A stretch of 64,000 bases of DNA from Eubacteriaceae bacterium (lineage in GTDB: Bacteria; Bacillota; Clostridia; Lachnospirales; Lachnospiraceae), in assembly GCA_910574015.1 (NCBI GenBank), contig CAJSYQ010000003.1, positions 124,001-188,000 on the forward strand, given 5' to 3'. The notes below the pieces were generated by a model. That model had not been told where the DNA came from. It saw only the letters and a program-made list of their open reading frames with translations, and ran no database searches. This document shows positions 26,953-36,639 of this stretch, piece by piece (within the stretch, counting starts at the first letter, position 1; each line of letters starts with the position of its first letter). Both the position numbers and the translations under genes were made by a program.

Positions 26953-27888
26953 CTTGTATCTCAATATCTTATTCCATGTAGAGTGAAATCCCATGCTCTC
27001 TAAAAGTTTTGAAGTGTTATCTTCAGATGATTTCTTCTGATACGAAGAAATGATAGTTCTGAGATTTTTATAGAACCGCTTAAAGTCATCCTTTGGAAGA
27101 AGATATCTCATGGCAATGACAATCGCAAACAGATCGTTCTTTCCAACGGAATAATTGGAACCGGTTTTAGGTACACCCAGCTTTTTATGTAACATGGTAT
27201 CAGGGATGTCTGTATGGCTGTGATATAAAAATAGCCGCTCGTTATGTGCACAGACATTTCTGAAATCAGTAATCACTTTGAGAAGCTGCCGCAGTTCCCG
27301 CTCATTGACTGCTTCGTAACAATGACTGATTCTTGATTGTATATCACTTTGCATGTAGGAATACATCTTTGATATCTGACCTATGGTTAATGTGTTTACA
27401 ACAGCCCATAAAGGCACATTTTGATATGTTTTTCGTTGATAAACGATATAGTCATGAGCCGAACTGTTATTGGCATTGTAAGCAAGAATCTGAACCAGCT
27501 TGTTTATTCCTCCCATGTTCCGTCTGGAATAGTTATAGTGGTTCGGATTTAGATAGTCATTTTGGCTGGATGAATACTTTTCGCAAAAATAATAGGATAT
27601 CTGCGAGCGTATTCTCTGCTCAATATGGCAAATATACTTGAAAACCAAAAGACGGAGTTCCTCATCAAAGTCATATAGATTAACGATGTCTTCAAAGGTG
27701 GTGCCGGGCAGATAAGTATGTGTTGTGTAATCGTAAAAGATGGATTTGTAACCGTCAATAAGGGCGTAATACCGTATTTCCCTTAACTTTTCCTCAGCAA
27801 AAGAAGGATTGTTTATGGTCAATCCCTTTTTTGTGGTCAGATTATTGATTTGATCCTGATAATTCAGGAAAGGTTTGAGTTTAGGCAT
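26947..27888 (-). CDS. Abi-family (AbiD/AbiF-like) abortive infection protein
   Basis: This 313-residue protein starts MPKLKPFLNYQDQINNL, typical of Abi_2 proteins. Conserved parts are IDGYKSIFYDY, LVFKYICHIEQRIRSQI and the HEPN-type RNase motif FRNVCAHNERLF (R-N-x3-H). Such proteins stop growth when a phage infects. The start at 27888 has AAAGGA upstream. It is the only leftward gene within the ICE backbone, with its own promoter and an attenuator-like hairpin, so it is likely an inserted cargo gene. Confidence 0.85.
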   Translation of the reverse strand: MPKLKPFLNYQDQINNLTTKKGLTINNPSFAEEKLREIRYYALIDGYKSIFYDYTTHTYLPGTTFEDIVNLYDFDEELRLLVFKYICHIEQRIRSQISYYFCEKYSSSQNDYLNPNHYNYSRRNMGGINKLVQILAYNANNSSAHDYIVYQRKTYQNVPLWAVVNTLTIGQISKMYSYMQSDIQSRISHCYEAVNERELRQLLKVITDFRNVCAHNERLFLYHSHTDIPDTMLHKKLGVPKTGSNYSVGKNDLFAIVIAMRYLLPKDDFKRFYKNLRTIISSYQKKSSEDNTSKLLESMGFHSTWNKILRYKP

Positions 27889-27903
27889 ATACAGTATTCC
27901 TTT

Positions 27904-27954
27904 CAAAAAAAGAAGAGAGGACCCACAGATCCTCCCTCCGGTCACAGTCCTCTC
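27904..27954 (-). terminator. attenuator-like terminator in the abi leader
   Basis: On the minus strand GAGAGGAC (27954-27947) and GTCCTCTC (27922-27915) are perfect arms, followed by TTC and a run of seven T (27911-27905), just before the abi ribosome site. A terminator between promoter and gene implies conditional read-through. Confidence 0.65.
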
Positions 27955-27982
27955 GAGTATCTGCAACCTATCACTGCCCTTT

Positions 27983-28011
27983 ATCTTAACACAGAATAAA
28001 GAGAATGACAA
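27983..28011 (-). promoter_or_regulatory. promoter for the abi gene
   Basis: Minus strand: TTGTCA (28011-28006), 17 bases and TAAGAT (27988-27983). Confidence 0.5.
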
Positions 28012-28061
28012 TAGAAATTATATGTATTTTCAAATTTTTTATGCAAAGGAGCGTGTTTTTT

Positions 28062-28580
28062 ATGAGTGTAACAGTAAATGATCTGGTGGTTTACCACTAT
28101 GAGAAGCAGCCATCCGACTTCAAAGCCGGTGAGCTGCTTCATAACTTTAACGGTACGGATTACCGTGTGATGGAGAATTATGGCAGAGGAAATCTTCTGC
28201 TGATGCAGATGAATACAGGAATGTTTGTGGTTGGAGAGGGTGTGGAGGCATATAAAAGGTATCCGAAAGATGAAATCCCGACAGCAGAAAATATTCAGAC
28301 AGGTATCGAGTGGGGAAGCGGAGTTTATCTGGGGAATGATATATCTGCCATAGATTTTAAGCAGCTTCATGAGGAGTACAGTGGACCGCCTGAACCAAAC
28401 GAGCGGGGAGAATATGAAATTGAAATCAATGAAACGCTGTCGCACACAGAGAGCGTAAAGGCTGATTCGTACGATGAGGCACTTGATGATGTGAAAGACA
28501 GATATGACAGGAGCGAAATTGTGCTGGATGCAGAATCTTTTGCAGGTGTGGACTTTGTTCCTAAAAACAGAAGCAGATAA
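28062..28580 (+). CDS. DpnD/PcfM-like protein
   Basis: This 172-residue protein has a C-terminal part YEIEINETLSHTESVKADSY, DEALDDVKDRYDRSEIVLDA, that matches the DpnD/PcfM domain found in ICE and restriction loci. The N-terminal 100 residues are unassigned (VVYHYEKQPSDFKAGELLHN). The ATG at 28062 follows AAAGGAG. It lies directly before the methylase-helicase gene, as usual in this element family. Confidence 0.7.
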   Translation: MSVTVNDLVVYHYEKQPSDFKAGELLHNFNGTDYRVMENYGRGNLLLMQMNTGMFVVGEGVEAYKRYPKDEIPTAENIQTGIEWGSGVYLGNDISAIDFKQLHEEYSGPPEPNERGEYEIEINETLSHTESVKADSYDEALDDVKDRYDRSEIVLDAESFAGVDFVPKNRSR

Positions 28581-28593
28581 GGAGGGGTGCTCA

Positions 28594-31500
28594 ATGAGCG
28601 TTGATTATAAATGCAGGCAAATCTATAATGATGTGATCCACGATGTCACGAAGACAGAGGAAGCATGGAAAAGTGTTCTTTCCCTTTGTGGCAGGATATA
28701 CCGTTATGAGTTTGACAATGTTCTCATGGTCTATGCACAAAGACCGAAGTCCACTCTCATTGCGGACTTTGACACATGGAAAAAGGTTGACCGTTATGTA
28801 AAGCGTGGCAGTAAGGGAATTGCCATTTATCCATCGAGGGCACTTTCTCCATACTGCAGGTACGTCTTTGATATTTCTGATACGGGCGGCAGGAATGTAA
28901 AACTAACATGGATTCTTGAGGGGGACTATCTGACGGACTATGCAAAAAGGCTTGCTTGGGAAGGAAGCATTACTCTGACCGGTAATGAATCCCCCGTGGA
29001 TCTGAAAAATAAAATCTGGGACTTTACAAAGTCCGAGGTCCGTGGTATATTAAGAGAAAAACACGCAATGCGTGTATCTGTATTAGCAGGTAAATTGGGT
29101 GATCAGATCGTCAGCAGCAGGCAGGATGTCAGGGATGACGGATTGCAGATTATTGAGAGGAGCATTTTCTATGTAGTCGCTGGAAGGTGTGGGTTTGACC
29201 AGCCTAAGGGAGAAAACGAGTTAGGTACGATAACGCAGATTGTTAAGGAAGATATGATTTTTGAACTTGGCAGTCTGGTCAGCGATGTGTCCTGTGAGGT
29301 ATTAAGGAATATCAGCCGCAGCATAAAGGAAATCGAGCGTGAAAGGAGGATGTCATATGAGCGTGGCACTACAGTACAAAGAGGGAGCAGACGGGATGCT
29401 GTATCCGAACATCATAATGGAGAAGGAAAATCTGTCCCAAATCGGGAAATACGGTCTGATGGCGATGGATTATCTAAAGGAAAACCATTACGAGAGGTAT
29501 CTGTCTCTGGCGAGATTTGGGAGATTAACGGAGATTTTGGCTCCGGTGAACGAGGAAGCGTATCGGATGGAGGAACAGATGATGGGGCAGTATCTGCGGT
29601 CCCATCCGGCGAAGAACCCGGCAGACACGATGGAGATGTGGAAAATCAGAGAGCGGGGACTGAGGCAGATACAGGAGATCATCGTTCACGATCTGATCAA
29701 CAAGTACCATTAGAAAGCGAAACTGTAAAAGCGGACGAAACCCCGCATGCGCCCAATGACGGTGCGAAAGGAGAGTATCATCAAATCTCTTTTATGGATA
29801 TGATGGCACCGCCTGACAATGAATTTGACAGGGAACTGAAAGAATTAGAGAGTTTCGGAGAAGAAAGAGGAGCTGATACAGCTTCTCTTTTTTCACATGT
29901 GGAGTCCGTTCTTTCAGAGCAGGAAAAAGAGGATTTAAAGGCAGGCAGGCATACCTACCTGAATCCGAAAAAAGAGCCTGTGCCGGAGGAGTACATTAAA
30001 ACAGTGGTGCTTCGTGGCACAGGCTTTGCAGGCGGGGAAAAGCGTGTTTATGAGATTATGCAGTCTGAGCCTGTAAAGTCAGAACGTATCAAAAAGATTA
30101 GGGCTGAGTACGGAACAGGCGGTGCAGGCTGGCCCATAGAGGGCTATGGTCTGCACGGATATGACACATTTAAAGCGAATGGAATTCGTTTTCAGTGGCG
30201 GGATGAAGAGGGCGAGAAAGAGGGATATGTAGATTGGAATACGATAGAGGAAGTGATTTCAGCACTTGTTCTGACGGGAGAGTATTACACGCCGGAGAAT
30301 GAATTTGCAGATACTGTTGAAGAGCTGGATGAATTTGCGATTCCTGATGAAGTCGGTGATATGGGCATCCCTGATAATAAACGTGCTTTAGACGAACACA
30401 ATGAGGACGCATGGTATGGAATGGCACCGGAAGAACTTGCGGGAGAAGACGAAACTGTGACTTTTTCCGAGTATGGCAGGGAGTTCACGGACGAGGAGTC
30501 TTACCATGAAAAAATCAGGGAAATGTCTGGTAAAAGTGATAAATCCACAGTATCAGCAGATGAAGATGAGCTGCTGCAGAATAGTTCAGAAGGGTTCGCT
30601 TCCGACTTCCATATGTCTCCGTTCGCCACACAGTCAGCGGGCATGATGACAAGATATGACTGGAATATCAAGGCACTCCGCACATTGAAACAGATTCAGA
30701 CGGAAAACCGTGCAGCCACGCATAAAGAACAGGAGGTTTTATCAAAATATGTAGGCTGGGGAGGGCTTTCACAGGCGTTTGATGCTAATAATGAGAAATG
30801 GGCAAAAGAATATGGAGAGTTAAAGGCACTTCTTACACCGGAGGAGTATAAGGCAGCTAAGGCTACGGTAAACAATGCCTTTTATACTCCATCCATTGTA
30901 GCAAGTGCCATAGGAAATGCTCTTGTACAGTTTGGCTTTAAAGAGGGAAATATCCTTGAGCCTTCGCTGGGGGTGGGAAACTTTTTTGGCTGCCTGCCGG
31001 GCTCAATGTCGCAGGCAAAACTCTTTGGCGTGGAGATAGATCCGGTATCGGCTGAGATTGCAAAGCTTCTTTATCCGTCGGCGAAAATTGAAATCAAAGG
31101 ATTTGAAGAGACCGCTTATCCCGATAATTTTTTTGATGCAGTCATCGGCAATGTGCCGTTTGGTGATTATAAGGTATTTGATCCAAAGTATAACAAGTTG
31201 AATTTCAAGATACATGATTATTTTCTTGCAAAGAGCATTGATCAGGTGCGACCGGGCGGTGTTGTGGCGGTCATTACGACAAAGGGGACGCTTGACAAGA
31301 AGAATAATTCCATCCGGAAGTATATTGCAGAAAGGGCAGAGCTGTTAGGTGCAGTCAGATTACCGGTTTCTACTTTTTCGGGTAATGCTGGTACAGAGGT
31401 CACAAGTGATATCCTGTTCTTTCAGAAGAGGGAGAGAAAGATTACGGCAGAACCGGACTGGATTCATCTTGGCTTTTCGGAGAATGGAATTCCAATTAAC

Positions 31501-34500
31501 AGTTATTTTGCAGAGCATCCGGAGATGATGCTGGGTACGATGAAGTATGACAAGGGGAGATTTGGTGAGAACAGCAGTTATACGGTATGTGTGAATGATG
31601 ATGCGGACTTTAATCTTTACGAGGCATTAAATAATGCTATTGCAAACATTCATGCAGAATATAAGGATTTTGAACTGATTTCCGATAAGGAGGAGAGTAT
31701 CACGGCAGATATCCCCGCTGATCCTGATGTGAAGAATTTTACCTTTACGGAACAGGATGGGAAAATTTACTTCAGAAAAGACAGCAGGATGTATGAGTGG
31801 GAGGCAGGTGATAAGACAGTAAAGCGCATCAAAGGGCTGATGAAAATCAGGGAATTGACAAGGAAAGTTATTGATATTCAAACCAAGGGTGCAAGCGAAG
31901 CAGAATTAAAGGCTGCCCAAAAAGAATTGTCAGATACTTATGACCGTTTTGTAAAAAGTTATGGTTATATCACAAACAGGGGTAATTCCATGGCATTCCG
32001 TGAGGATGCAGACTATCCGCTTCTATGTTCCTTAGAGATTGTGGACGAGGATGGGAATGTGGAGAAAGCGGAGATGTTCACAAAGCAGACCATCAAAGCA
32101 AAGCAGGAGATTACTCATGTGGAAACGGCAGTAGAAGCATTAAATCTTTCCATTAATGAGTTTAACGGGGTCAATCTTCCCTATATGCTCTCTGTATATG
32201 AGCCGGATATTAGCGGGTATATGGATAAGATTAGAGAGAAACAGCCGGATGCGGATAAACCGCAGGAAATAAATGCCGTTGCAGAACCTATGGCATTTTC
32301 TGCCGGAGGGACAGGCAAATCCGACAATATTCATACAGAAGCAGAAGAGGTTAGGCTTTCTGACCATCTCCGCTTTGAGCTGATGCGGGAAAAGCTGATT
32401 GATGAACTGAAAGGTGTAATTTTCTGTAATCCGGAAAGTTACAACGAGAATGACCGCAACCGTGGCTGGGAGACGGCAGATGAATACTTATCGGGCAATG
32501 TCAGGGATAAGTTAGTGATTGCCGAGGCAAATGCCAAGCTGAATCCTGAGATTTTTGGCACAAATGTGGAAGCACTTAAAGAGGTGCAGCCAAAAGACCT
32601 TGATGCATCAGAGATAGATGTGCGTATCGGTACGACATGGATTGAGCCGGAGGATTATCAGGCATTCATCTATGAGCTTCTGGATACTCCATATTGGGCA
32701 AGGGATGATGGGAGTCTGTATCGGAGAAACAGTATCAAAGTGAATCTGAACCGTTTTTCAATGGAGTGGTTTATCGAGAATAAGTCAAGGGACAATCATT
32801 CCGTGGCGGCTACCAAGACTTATGGTACAGGCAGGATTGATGCGTATTCCATTTTTGAATCTACCCTCAATATGCGTGTTGTGACGGTCAGGGACCGTAT
32901 CGAGGACGGTGGCGGCAAATACCATTATGAAGTTAACAAGGAAGCCACTATGCTTGCAAGGGAGAAGCAGAACCAAATCAAAGAGGAGTTTCGGAACTGG
33001 ATATGGAAAGAACCGGACCGCAGGCAGAAGTATGTGGATTACTATAATCAGACATTCAATAACATCCGTCTGCGTGAGTATGATGGAAGCCATCTGGAAT
33101 TTCCGGGGATGAATCCGGATATCCATTTAGAAGAGCATCAGGTCAATGCGATTGCTCATGTGCTCATGGGCGGGAATACACTTCTTGCTCATTGCGTTGG
33201 TGCCGGCAAAAGTTTTGAGATGATGGCATCTTGTATGGAACAGAAGCGTCTTGGGCTTGCAAATAAGACGGTGATGGTGGTTCCCAAATCGCTGATCGGG
33301 CAGACGGCAAGCGAATTTCTTCGTCTTTATCCGTCGGCTAATATTCTTGTGGCATCGGAGAATGATTTTTCCAAAAAACGCAGACAGCAGTTTATCGCCC
33401 GTATTGCAACAGGGGATTATGACTGCATTATCATGTCGCACTCGCAGTTTGAGAAAATCCCAATATCAAGGGAGCGTCAGCAGGAGCTTATGAACCGCCA
33501 GATTGATGAGCTGAACATAGCGATAGCGGATATCAAAGCGGAGAATGGCGAAAACTGGTCTGTGAAGCAGATGGAGGCACAGAAGAAACGGCTGGAGGAG
33601 CAGATGAAGGAGCTTGTTGAAACTGTGGACAGAGATGATGTCATTACCTTTGAGGAATTAGGGATAGATTCGATTATGGTAGATGAGGCACATGCCTTTA
33701 AGCGGCTGAGCATTTTTTCTAAAATGACCAATGTGGCAGGGATAACGGGGGCAGGCAGCAAGAGGGCGATGGATATGTACTTAAAATGTCAGTACATCAA
33801 TGAAATTAACGGTGGCAGGGGCATTGTATTTGCCACAGGAACGCCTGTTTCCAATACAATCTGTGAGATGTATGTTATGCAAAGCTTTCTTCAGAAAGAT
33901 GCCTTAGAGCAGCTTGGCATCTATCATTTTGACAGCTGGGCGGCAAATTTCGGTGAGGTTACAACATCTTTGGAATTGTCCGTAGAGGGCAATGGTTTCC
34001 GTTTCCGGAACCGTTTCAATAGGTTCGTGAACCTGCCGGAGTTAATGAACCTTTTTAAGGAAGTGGCGGATATCCGTACCCGTGATACTCTTGATTTGAA
34101 AGTACCGGGGCTTCGGGATGGGAATTATAAGATTGTTTCATCTGAACCTGACTGGTATACGAAGCAGGTCATGGAAGAATTTGTACAAAGGGCAGAGCGT
34201 ATCCACAGTGGAGGCGTAGATCCGAGCGAGGACAATTTCTTAAAGATTACAAATGATGCAAGGCTTCTCGGTACGGATGCAAGGCTTCTTTACCCGGAAG
34301 CACCCGAAAATCCCGGAGGTAAGTTAAATCAGGTAGCAGACAATGTATATGAGGAATACAAGAGAGCTGAGGACCTTGGAATCATAGGTACCCAGCTTGT
34401 TTTTTCGGATATTGGAACACCGAAGTCCGGCTGGAACGAGGAGATGCTTGAGCCGGATTACTATAAGAACGGACATGATTTTGATGTGTACAACTTCATC

Positions 34501-35823
34501 AAGACCGAGCTTGTGAGGCGTGGCATACCGGCAGAAGAGATTGCTTTTGTACATGATGCGAAAACGGATGCTGCCAGGGAGACGCTTTTTAAGGATATGC
34601 GGCTTGGCAATAAGAAGATTTTGATCGGTTCTACCGAGAAATGCGGCACCGGTGTCAATGTGCAGACGCATCTTGTGGCAATGCACCATTGTGACTGCCC
34701 ATGGAAACCATCAAGTATCGAGCAGAGAGAGGGGCGGGGATTGCGGCAGGGCAATGAAAATGAGTCCGTGGCAGTCTATCGCTATGTCACGAAAGGCACT
34801 TTTGATGCGTATTTGTGGAGCGTGGTCGAGAACAAGCAGCGGTTCATCTCTCAGATCATGACTTCAAAGTCCATCGGCAGAAGCTGCGAGGATATCGACG
34901 AGGTCACTTTCCAGTATGCTGAAATCAAGGCGGTTGCAACAGGAAACTCTCTTATAAAGGAGAAGATGCAGATTGACAATGATGTGCAGAGGCTGAAACT
35001 TTTGAAGGCTTCATACAACAGCCAGCACTATCAGCATCAGGATAATTTCATGGTGAAACTGCCAAAGCTCATTAGTGCGGCAACGGAAAAATTAAGCAAT
35101 GTAAGGAAAGATGTGTCTTTCCGTGATGAGATGGCTGAAAAATCCCCCGATTTTGAGATAGAGGTATTTGGCTCGATCATGCTCAGTGACAAAAAGCGGA
35201 AAGAGGAGAAGGCAGCTTCACAGATGTCTCTTGACGGGGATAAGCCTGTAGAAGGAACGGTCATCCGTACTGACACAGGAGCCATTTATAAGGAGAGGGC
35301 AGACGGTGGTATGGCTCTGCTTGCAGCAATATCAAGAGCAAAGACAGGTATCCGCACAGAAATAGGCAGATATAAAGGTTTTACCTTATCCGTGGAAAAG
35401 AATTTCATGGGTATCAATTATCTGTTCCTGACCGGCAAGACAGATTATTCCATTGAGGTTTCAAGCTCACCGGTAGGCATGATGGTCCGGATGGAAAATG
35501 AGTTTTCAAAAATTCAGGAGAAGATTATTTTTCTTGAGCAGAAGCTTGAAACTTATCACAGGGATATGGAGAGAGCCAAAGCTGACTTTGAAAAACCGTT
35601 CGAGCACGAGGAAGAGCTTCAGCAGAAATTGAAACGCCAGTTTGAAATCAATACAGAGCTTGATATTGATAAGTCAGAGGGTGCAAAGGAGGAAAATTTT
35701 GATGCCAGCAGGTCTGATGACAAGGATAAAGCGGATGTTCATGAACAGGACAAAGACAGGGACGAGCAGGAAGAAAGCTACGGTATTGCAGATGCTAATG
35801 CAAGAAGTGGTGATATCAGATAG
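28594..35823 (+). CDS. giant N6-methylase/SNF2-type helicase fusion (LtrC-like ICE protein)
   Basis: This 2409-residue protein starts at ATG 28594 with GGAGGGG upstream. In order: an N-terminal ArdC/LtrC-like part (FDNVLMVYAQRPKSTLIADF), a Gly/Arg/Ser-rich linker (about 255-375), a class I methylase with EPSLGVGNFFG near 788 and GNVPFGDY near 851, then a helicase with variant Walker A CVGAGKSF near 1535, VDEAH near 1697, FATGTPVSN near 1745 and motif VI QREGRGLRQGN near 2044, and a helical C-terminus. Such proteins are hallmark cargo of Tn1549-like elements and may protect or restart element DNA in the new host. The linker is overlapped by a TnpV-like gene in another frame. Confidence 0.88.
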   Translation: MSVDYKCRQIYNDVIHDVTKTEEAWKSVLSLCGRIYRYEFDNVLMVYAQRPKSTLIADFDTWKKVDRYVKRGSKGIAIYPSRALSPYCRYVFDISDTGGRNVKLTWILEGDYLTDYAKRLAWEGSITLTGNESPVDLKNKIWDFTKSEVRGILREKHAMRVSVLAGKLGDQIVSSRQDVRDDGLQIIERSIFYVVAGRCGFDQPKGENELGTITQIVKEDMIFELGSLVSDVSCEVLRNISRSIKEIERERRMSYERGTTVQRGSRRDAVSEHHNGEGKSVPNREIRSDGDGLSKGKPLREVSVSGEIWEINGDFGSGERGSVSDGGTDDGAVSAVPSGEEPGRHDGDVENQRAGTEADTGDHRSRSDQQVPLESETVKADETPHAPNDGAKGEYHQISFMDMMAPPDNEFDRELKELESFGEERGADTASLFSHVESVLSEQEKEDLKAGRHTYLNPKKEPVPEEYIKTVVLRGTGFAGGEKRVYEIMQSEPVKSERIKKIRAEYGTGGAGWPIEGYGLHGYDTFKANGIRFQWRDEEGEKEGYVDWNTIEEVISALVLTGEYYTPENEFADTVEELDEFAIPDEVGDMGIPDNKRALDEHNEDAWYGMAPEELAGEDETVTFSEYGREFTDEESYHEKIREMSGKSDKSTVSADEDELLQNSSEGFASDFHMSPFATQSAGMMTRYDWNIKALRTLKQIQTENRAATHKEQEVLSKYVGWGGLSQAFDANNEKWAKEYGELKALLTPEEYKAAKATVNNAFYTPSIVASAIGNALVQFGFKEGNILEPSLGVGNFFGCLPGSMSQAKLFGVEIDPVSAEIAKLLYPSAKIEIKGFEETAYPDNFFDAVIGNVPFGDYKVFDPKYNKLNFKIHDYFLAKSIDQVRPGGVVAVITTKGTLDKKNNSIRKYIAERAELLGAVRLPVSTFSGNAGTEVTSDILFFQKRERKITAEPDWIHLGFSENGIPINSYFAEHPEMMLGTMKYDKGRFGENSSYTVCVNDDADFNLYEALNNAIANIHAEYKDFELISDKEESITADIPADPDVKNFTFTEQDGKIYFRKDSRMYEWEAGDKTVKRIKGLMKIRELTRKVIDIQTKGASEAELKAAQKELSDTYDRFVKSYGYITNRGNSMAFREDADYPLLCSLEIVDEDGNVEKAEMFTKQTIKAKQEITHVETAVEALNLSINEFNGVNLPYMLSVYEPDISGYMDKIREKQPDADKPQEINAVAEPMAFSAGGTGKSDNIHTEAEEVRLSDHLRFELMREKLIDELKGVIFCNPESYNENDRNRGWETADEYLSGNVRDKLVIAEANAKLNPEIFGTNVEALKEVQPKDLDASEIDVRIGTTWIEPEDYQAFIYELLDTPYWARDDGSLYRRNSIKVNLNRFSMEWFIENKSRDNHSVAATKTYGTGRIDAYSIFESTLNMRVVTVRDRIEDGGGKYHYEVNKEATMLAREKQNQIKEEFRNWIWKEPDRRQKYVDYYNQTFNNIRLREYDGSHLEFPGMNPDIHLEEHQVNAIAHVLMGGNTLLAHCVGAGKSFEMMASCMEQKRLGLANKTVMVVPKSLIGQTASEFLRLYPSANILVASENDFSKKRRQQFIARIATGDYDCIIMSHSQFEKIPISRERQQELMNRQIDELNIAIADIKAENGENWSVKQMEAQKKRLEEQMKELVETVDRDDVITFEELGIDSIMVDEAHAFKRLSIFSKMTNVAGITGAGSKRAMDMYLKCQYINEINGGRGIVFATGTPVSNTICEMYVMQSFLQKDALEQLGIYHFDSWAANFGEVTTSLELSVEGNGFRFRNRFNRFVNLPELMNLFKEVADIRTRDTLDLKVPGLRDGNYKIVSSEPDWYTKQVMEEFVQRAERIHSGGVDPSEDNFLKITNDARLLGTDARLLYPEAPENPGGKLNQVADNVYEEYKRAEDLGIIGTQLVFSDIGTPKSGWNEEMLEPDYYKNGHDFDVYNFIKTELVRRGIPAEEIAFVHDAKTDAARETLFKDMRLGNKKILIGSTEKCGTGVNVQTHLVAMHHCDCPWKPSSIEQREGRGLRQGNENESVAVYRYVTKGTFDAYLWSVVENKQRFISQIMTSKSIGRSCEDIDEVTFQYAEIKAVATGNSLIKEKMQIDNDVQRLKLLKASYNSQHYQHQDNFMVKLPKLISAATEKLSNVRKDVSFRDEMAEKSPDFEIEVFGSIMLSDKKRKEEKAASQMSLDGDKPVEGTVIRTDTGAIYKERADGGMALLAAISRAKTGIRTEIGRYKGFTLSVEKNFMGINYLFLTGKTDYSIEVSSSPVGMMVRMENEFSKIQEKIIFLEQKLETYHRDMERAKADFEKPFEHEEELQQKLKRQFEINTELDIDKSEGAKEENFDASRSDDKDKADVHEQDKDRDEQEESYGIADANARSGDIR
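29061..29077. repeat. second copy of the HTH-operator palindrome, inside the helicase gene
   Basis: The 17 bases ACACGCAATGCGTGTAT are identical to those in the promoter-operator at 37391-37407. This copy is in the coding sequence and keeps the palindromic core. Confidence 0.6.
29357..29713 (+). CDS. TnpV-like protein nested in the helicase gene in another frame
   Basis: This 118-residue protein is encoded wholly inside the giant gene in a shifted frame. AGGAGG (29344-29349) stands 7 bases before ATG 29357. The sequence (GMLYPNIIMEKENLSQIGKY, YLKENHYERYLSLARFGRLT, MWKIRERGLRQIQEIIVHDL) has the TnpV pattern: YPN near the start, a Tyr/His-rich helix, then a C-terminal helix ending in DL. The frame of the giant protein here is low-complexity linker, so the TnpV frame looks like the constrained one. 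Function of TnpV is unknown. Confidence 0.75.
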   Translation: MSVALQYKEGADGMLYPNIIMEKENLSQIGKYGLMAMDYLKENHYERYLSLARFGRLTEILAPVNEEAYRMEEQMMGQYLRSHPAKNPADTMEMWKIRERGLRQIQEIIVHDLINKYH

Positions 35824-35831
35824 GGGAGGAA

Positions 35832-35897
35832 ATGGGTGGAAAATATTTTTTCACCCGGCAAGTTTGTGTCAGCGCTGCGACACAAACATTGCGTTAA
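35832..35897 (+). other. palindrome-rich gap with a possible 21-residue ORF
   Basis: Between the helicase and sortase genes lie GGGTG/CACCC and TTTGTGTC/GACACAAA inverted pairs. A short frame MGGKYFFTRQVCVSAATQTL (plus Arg) starts 2 bases after GGAGG. Too close a site and high palindromy make coding doubtful; a regulatory RNA structure is equally likely. Confidence 0.25.
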
Positions 35898-35929
35898 TGC
35901 GCAAAGGACAGCGCAGAAAAGAGGAAAAT

Positions 35930-36574
35930 ATGAGCAGGCGTAAGTTTATATTCGTTGTTATGATTGGGATTGCTTTTGTGGCGATCCCTTTTGTTTTCAG
36001 GGCAATAGACAGGAACAATTCTGATAAGCATATCAGGGAATTTGAGGTGAATGATGATGAGACAGATGAAGGGGAGAAGAATCAGGGCAAAGCCTCCGGT
36101 GGTAAAAAGAAATCTTCCAAGGAGATACCAGACGGTGCCGTCGGCATTATTGAGATCAAAAGTCTCGATATCTGCTATCCCATTTTTGAGGGAGCGGACA
36201 GTACACAGTTAAATATGGGGATTGGTCATATGGAAAACACAGCACCCTTATGTGAAAAAGGGAATGCCGTACTCGCCGGACACAATGGAAGCAGGAGAGG
36301 GGTATTCTTCACAAATCTAAGCGGTATCCGTATTGGTGCAAAGGTCAGGGTAACAAATAAGAAAAAGGTCACGCATACCTATGAGGTGTATGAGACCGGA
36401 GTGTATGGACCATATGACGAGACGGTGTATGCAGCATCGGAAGAGGAATGCCTGACACTTTTTACCTGTGCGTATTCAGGGTCAAGGAGGTTCGTGGTGA
36501 GATGCAGGCTCATTAATCCGGTGCCGGAACCGACTGAATCTCCACAGGAGAATGGGCAGGCAGAACAGGAGTGA
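35930..36574 (+). CDS. sortase (ICE-encoded)
   Basis: This 214-residue protein has an N-terminal membrane anchor (FIFVVMIGIAFVAIPFVF), a polar linker and a sortase domain with His in LAGHNGSRRG, Cys in LTLFTCAYSG and Arg in RRFVVRCRL. These three are the catalytic set. It should cut LPXTG-type signals; the LPQTG surface protein at 5703 is the obvious substrate, although 25 kb away. Class is uncertain from sequence alone. The start at 35930 follows GAGG. Confidence 0.88.
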   Translation: MSRRKFIFVVMIGIAFVAIPFVFRAIDRNNSDKHIREFEVNDDETDEGEKNQGKASGGKKKSSKEIPDGAVGIIEIKSLDICYPIFEGADSTQLNMGIGHMENTAPLCEKGNAVLAGHNGSRRGVFFTNLSGIRIGAKVRVTNKKKVTHTYEVYETGVYGPYDETVYAASEEECLTLFTCAYSGSRRFVVRCRLINPVPEPTESPQENGQAEQE

Positions 36575-36639
36575 TTCTGTCTGCCTGTCATAACTATCAA
36601 TTTATACAGCGTGATTTTTACGCAGAAAGTGAGGCTATT

